Assembly (NCBI GenBank): GCA_009781495.1
Contig: WQYA01000003.1
Span: 1-64,000, forward strand
DNA: 64,000 bases
Direction of reading: 5' to 3'
Source: Cystobacterineae bacterium
GTDB lineage: Bacteria; Myxococcota; Myxococcia; Myxococcales; Myxococcaceae
Shown here: positions 61,080-64,000 of the stretch, piece after piece
Position numbering within the stretch: the stretch's first letter is position 1
Layout: each line of letters opens with the position of its first letter
Program-made: the position numbers and the translations under genes
The notes under the pieces: model-generated
Databases searched by the model: none
The model's input: only the letters and a program-made list of their open reading frames with translations
What the model was told of the DNA's origin: nothing

Positions 61080-63056
61080 ATGCCGCCTTATCACCATAGC
61101 CCTAACCCCTCCCCTCCTCCCCTCCTCTACCGCCTCCGCTCCGCTTGCGCCCGCTTCGGCATTACCCGCGAATTGGCAGGGGGGTTCCTTGCCGTTTCAT
61201 TTTTGACGCGCATCGCTTTGTCCATGCATTCGGATGTGACGGGGAAATGGCATGAGCTGTTTTTCGCCTTCTTCATGGGTGCGGCCTATGACTTGCTGAC
61301 ACTCCCCTTTGTGCTCGCCCCATGGCTCCTCTTCCTTGCGCTTTTGCCAAACCGCGCTGCGAAATGGCGGCTTTCGAGGCTTGGGGTGGGCCTCCTGCTT
61401 TGCAGTTTTGTGTTTGCCCTTTTGTTGACGGCTGTTGCCGAATGGTTTTTCTGGGAAGAATTTTCAAGCCGCTTCAACTTCATCGCCGTGGATTATTTGT
61501 TTTATACCCATGAAGTTTTAGGCAATATTTGGGAGAGTTATTCCACAGGGAAAATTCTGCTGCTCGTGGCCTTCGCCACACTGGCGCTCACATGGTTTTT
61601 GCTCCGGCACCGGTGGAACAGCCTCGCTGCACCCCTGGGGTGGAAAATACGCATGGCCGGTATAACGGTAGCCCTAGCCCTACCCTTCCTCCTCTTCTAT
61701 GGCTTTTCCTCTACCGGGAAAAACCGCTTCTCAACGGATGTGTTGAATGAATTGGCAGGCAACGGCTTCTATGAGTTCGCCTCCGCCGTACGCAACAATG
61801 AGTTGGACTATTTGCGCCTCTATGCCTCCCTCCCTGAGGACGAAGCCTATGCGCTGCTAAGGGCCAAACAGTCGCTGACGGTGGACGCCTGGCATTCCGA
61901 AAACCCCGCGGAGCGACGCTTTCTCATCCGCCCAACGGAGAAGGAAAAACAACTCAACGTCATTCTCATCAGCGTCGAAAGCCTCGGGGCGGACTTCATC
62001 GGCGCCTGGGGGGACGAGCGGGGACTGTCACCCCGCATCGACGCGCTTGCAAAGGAGAGCCTGGTCTTTTCCCAGGTATATGCCACCGGCAACAGGACGG
62101 TGCGCGGCCTGGAGGCTTTGGCGCTGTCCATTGTGCCTACGCCGGGGCAGTCCATTGTGAAACGCCCTAACAATACCCATATGTTTTCACTGGGCAGCCT
62201 CTTTAGAAGCCGGGGCTATGAAAGCCTATTCCTCTATGGCGGCTATAGCTATTTTGACAACATGCAGGCCTTCTTCGCCAACAACGGCTACCGCGTCGTC
62301 GACAGGCAGGCCATTGCCAAAGCCAACATCCACTATGAAAACATTTGGGGCGTCGCGGATGAGGATTTGTTCCACCTGGCCCTCGGCGAAACAGAGGCTC
62401 TGCACAAAGACGGCAAACCCTTCTTCGTCCACATTATGACGACCAGCAACCATAGGCCCTATAGCTACCCGGAGGGGCGTATTGATATTCCCTCCGGTAC
62501 GGGGCGTAACGGTGCGGTTAAATATAGCGACTGGGCCATAGGCCATTTTATAGACGAGGCTAAAAAGACGGCCTGGTTTAAAGACACCTTATTTGTCCTT
62601 ACGGCGGACCACGGCGCCAATGCGCGGGGGGTAGGGGAGTTGCCTATAGACAAATACCGGATTCCACTACTGTTTTATGCGCCCTACCATATAACCCCCC
62701 AGTATGTTGAACGTTTAATGTCCCAAATGGATATTCCCCCTACCCTGCTGGGAAGGCTCGGCTTCGAATATGAAAGCAAATTTTTCGGACAGGACATTTT
62801 TCGCCTGCCCGAGGGGGAAGAGCGCGCCTTCGTCGCCAACTACCAGTCGCTCGGCTATTTGAGGGATGGGCGTCTCGTCATGCTCTACCCCAAGCGGCAA
62901 ACACGCGTGACGCCCAACGCGTTTGCGGGGGCCATGCGCGAAACACAGCCGCTCGACGATGCGGCCCTGCTGCGCGAAGCCATTGCCTGGTACCAGTCCG
63001 CCGCCATGTCCTTCGGACAGGGGACTTATGGGTTAGAGGATACGCCTAAAAAATAG
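61080..63056 (+). CDS. LTA synthase-like phosphoglycerol transferase
   Basis: The 658-residue protein has five membrane spans in the first 210 residues and an extracellular sulfatase-type domain (about 285-610). VILISVESLGADFIG holds the metal Glu, TGNRTVRGLEA the Thr nucleophile, and LTADHGAN the Asp-His metal site. The layout equals that of lipoteichoic acid synthases and of Gram-negative phosphoglycerol transferases such as OpgB. In this Gram-negative background it probably transfers phosphoglycerol or phosphoethanolamine to a periplasmic glycan or lipid. The start at ATG 61080 is not marked by a ribosome site. Confidence 0.9.
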   Translation: MPPYHHSPNPSPPPLLYRLRSACARFGITRELAGGFLAVSFLTRIALSMHSDVTGKWHELFFAFFMGAAYDLLTLPFVLAPWLLFLALLPNRAAKWRLSRLGVGLLLCSFVFALLLTAVAEWFFWEEFSSRFNFIAVDYLFYTHEVLGNIWESYSTGKILLLVAFATLALTWFLLRHRWNSLAAPLGWKIRMAGITVALALPFLLFYGFSSTGKNRFSTDVLNELAGNGFYEFASAVRNNELDYLRLYASLPEDEAYALLRAKQSLTVDAWHSENPAERRFLIRPTEKEKQLNVILISVESLGADFIGAWGDERGLSPRIDALAKESLVFSQVYATGNRTVRGLEALALSIVPTPGQSIVKRPNNTHMFSLGSLFRSRGYESLFLYGGYSYFDNMQAFFANNGYRVVDRQAIAKANIHYENIWGVADEDLFHLALGETEALHKDGKPFFVHIMTTSNHRPYSYPEGRIDIPSGTGRNGAVKYSDWAIGHFIDEAKKTAWFKDTLFVLTADHGANARGVGELPIDKYRIPLLFYAPYHITPQYVERLMSQMDIPPTLLGRLGFEYESKFFGQDIFRLPEGEERAFVANYQSLGYLRDGRLVMLYPKRQTRVTPNAFAGAMRETQPLDDAALLREAIAWYQSAAMSFGQGTYGLEDTPKK

Positions 63057-63064
63057 GGGGGTGA

Positions 63065-63132
63065 GGGAGAGGGAGAGGGAGAGGGGGGGGTTAGCCCGTT
63101 CCTGTAACTGTAGCTGTAACTGTAGCTGTAGC
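63065..63132. repeat. G-rich hexamer repeats and TGTAAC/TGTAGC repeats
   Basis: Four G runs separated by AGA (63065-63067, 63071-63073, 63077-63079, 63083-63090) fit a G-quadruplex pattern on the plus strand. They start nine bases after the LTA synthase stop. From about 63102 to 63132 the hexamers TGTAAC and TGTAGC alternate. Both are simple-sequence repeats that can vary by slippage. Confidence 0.85.
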
Positions 63133-63266
63133 CATACCCATATATGTAGCCTATGGACCTATGTTAACCTACCCATCTCAATATTTTTATTTTTATTGCA
63201 AACAGCTAACAATATATGCTAACAGTTGCTAGCGTATAATTGGAATAATTTAAATGAGGCTAACGA

Positions 63267-63824
63267 ATGAGCGCAACCAAAGAACGTATGGAAACCGTAG
63301 GCGTACGCTTCCCTTTGTCGGACATTGAGTGGCTGGCGTCTTTGCAGTTGAAGGAGGCGCTGACGCCCTCCGACAAAATCCGCGCGATTGTCACCGCAGC
63401 GCGGCGGCAGCAGGAGGGCTATGGCGACTATGAGGCCTCGCTTTCCTGGCTGAGCGAGCTTTGGGCGCCGGTAGTAGCCGCCATTCGCGCGAGGGAGTTT
63501 AGGGCGGAGGGGCCGGGGCTACACTCGGAGTTGCTAAGGCTGCTGATGGAGTGGCTACCTCAAACCTTAGCCCTGCTATTAGCGCGGGGCCGGGGTGAGG
63601 AGGAGGGCAGCGGGGGGGCGGGGAGCAAGGACGAAAACCTGGAGGCCCTGCTGCAACTGGAAGCGCAGTTGGCGCAGCGCTGTTTTCTATTATGCGAGTC
63701 CCTGCTGCGCCTGGGTATCGGCAGCGCGGCGCCGTGTTATAACCCTGAAATCATCCATGCCTATTTGCCGCGCGTCATTGAATTGGTCCAAGTCATCTCC
63801 CACACCCGCAGTCCCCAACCCTAG
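63267..63824 (+). CDS. hypothetical protein upstream of pspA
   Basis: The 185-residue protein starts at ATG 63267 with GAGG seven bases upstream. I do not recognise the family. It is mostly helical, with a charged N-terminal part (VGVRFPLSDIEWLASLQLKE), a Gly/Glu/Ser linker at about 110-122, and a C-terminal helical pair. No signal peptide or membrane span is present. The first 50 residues could be a small ribbon-helix-helix-like module (VGVRFPLSDIEWL then PSDKIRAIVTAAR), which would suit a DNA-binding or adaptor role. The PspA gene begins 15 bases after its stop, so the two form an operon and are probably linked in envelope stress control. Confidence 0.75.
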   Translation: MSATKERMETVGVRFPLSDIEWLASLQLKEALTPSDKIRAIVTAARRQQEGYGDYEASLSWLSELWAPVVAAIRAREFRAEGPGLHSELLRLLMEWLPQTLALLLARGRGEEEGSGGAGSKDENLEALLQLEAQLAQRCFLLCESLLRLGIGSAAPCYNPEIIHAYLPRVIELVQVISHTRSPQP

Positions 63825-63839
63825 AGGAAGGAGCTTCCC

Positions 63840-64000
63840 ATGGCAGACAGCATCCGTACCCGTGTAGCACGTATCATCAGCGGCAACATTCACTCCCTCA
63901 TTGACGCATTGGAAAACATCAACCCTGAAGCCGGCATGGCGCAGGCCATTCGCGAAGTGGACGGCGTCATTGACGAAGTCAGCACAGGGCTTGGCCGCGC
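63840..64000 (+). CDS. PspA/IM30-family protein, cut by window edge
   Basis: Only the first 53 codons are present. ATG 63840 has AAGGAG eight bases upstream. The start IRTRVARIISGNIHSLIDAL, then INPEAGMAQAIREVDGVIDE is the typical first helices of PspA/IM30 proteins, which form large ESCRT-III-like coats on the inner membrane and protect it under stress. The assignment depends on this N-terminus only. Confidence 0.8.
   Translation, partial: MADSIRTRVARIISGNIHSLIDALENINPEAGMAQAIREVDGVIDEVSTGLGR

Overview
The window looks like a chromosome segment of a member of the Myxococcota with unusually moderate G+C content. Pointers are three secreted proteins ending in a Cys-containing, hydrophobic, Arg-rich tail of the MYXO-CTERM kind, an OmpA protein with thrombospondin type 3 repeats, an FHA plus sigma54-activator-like regulator, LptD (so a Gram-negative outer membrane), and a diguanylate cyclase with GAF domains. 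The placement is inference from gene content; no rRNA or tRNA gene is present to test it.

Region 1 (0.4-8.1 kb): a zinc-ribbon protein, a catalytic/non-catalytic pair of M16 peptidases, a NarL-type response regulator, a HAD-family 5'-nucleotidase, and the end of a long minus-strand operon. Region 2 (5.9-17.2 kb): that operon, menF-menD-menH-menB-menA-menC-menE-ftsB-diguanylate cyclase, is tightly coupled by 4-base overlaps. With the divergent menG it encodes the classical route from chorismate to menaquinone. A perfect palindrome lies between menF and menG. Region 3 (17.4-22.1 kb): citrate synthase, an acidic zinc-ribbon protein, a small membrane protein, malate dehydrogenase and isocitrate dehydrogenase.

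Region 4 (22.2-31.4 kb): an FHA/AAA+ regulator whose sigma54 contact loop and Walker B motif are degraded, a 37-bp tandem repeat, lptD, a matrixin-like protease with a small secreted partner, gltX, a Cu/Zn superoxide dismutase lipoprotein, a DUF2279-like protein and rubrerythrin. Region 5 (31.5-37.0 kb): a three-gene heavy-metal RND efflux operon (czcBAC type) preceded by a promoter with an inverted repeat. Region 6 (37.0-42.6 kb): a long gene-poor, A/T-rich stretch, a strange Ala/Gly/Ser repetitive protein without signal peptide, a TPR protein, three consecutive hairpins, and an mtnA plus class II aldolase pair that suggests a 5'-deoxynucleoside salvage (DHAP shunt) pathway.

Region 7 (42.8-58.7 kb) is accessory in character. 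It holds secreted repeat proteins (a metalloprotease with six GYVWREA repeats, a 1443-residue GLUG/FIVAR/DUF11 protein, a protein with eight 29-residue repeats), a DUF4157 protein, and several small soluble genes, some visibly A/T-rich (AlkD-like, nitroreductase, MarR, SRPBCC). It is bounded on the right by tmRNA (ssrA), and a 17-bp copy of the ssrA 3' end lies about 1 kb away, as expected of an integration scar. Region 8 (58.7-64 kb): ssrA, an OmpA/TSP3 envelope protein, an LTA-synthase-like phosphoglycerol transferase, G-rich and hexamer repeats, an unrecognised 185-residue protein and the start of a PspA/IM30 gene cut by the window edge.

No CRISPR array, intact transposase, rRNA or tRNA gene was found. 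Identifications rest on motifs read by eye; no database search was possible.
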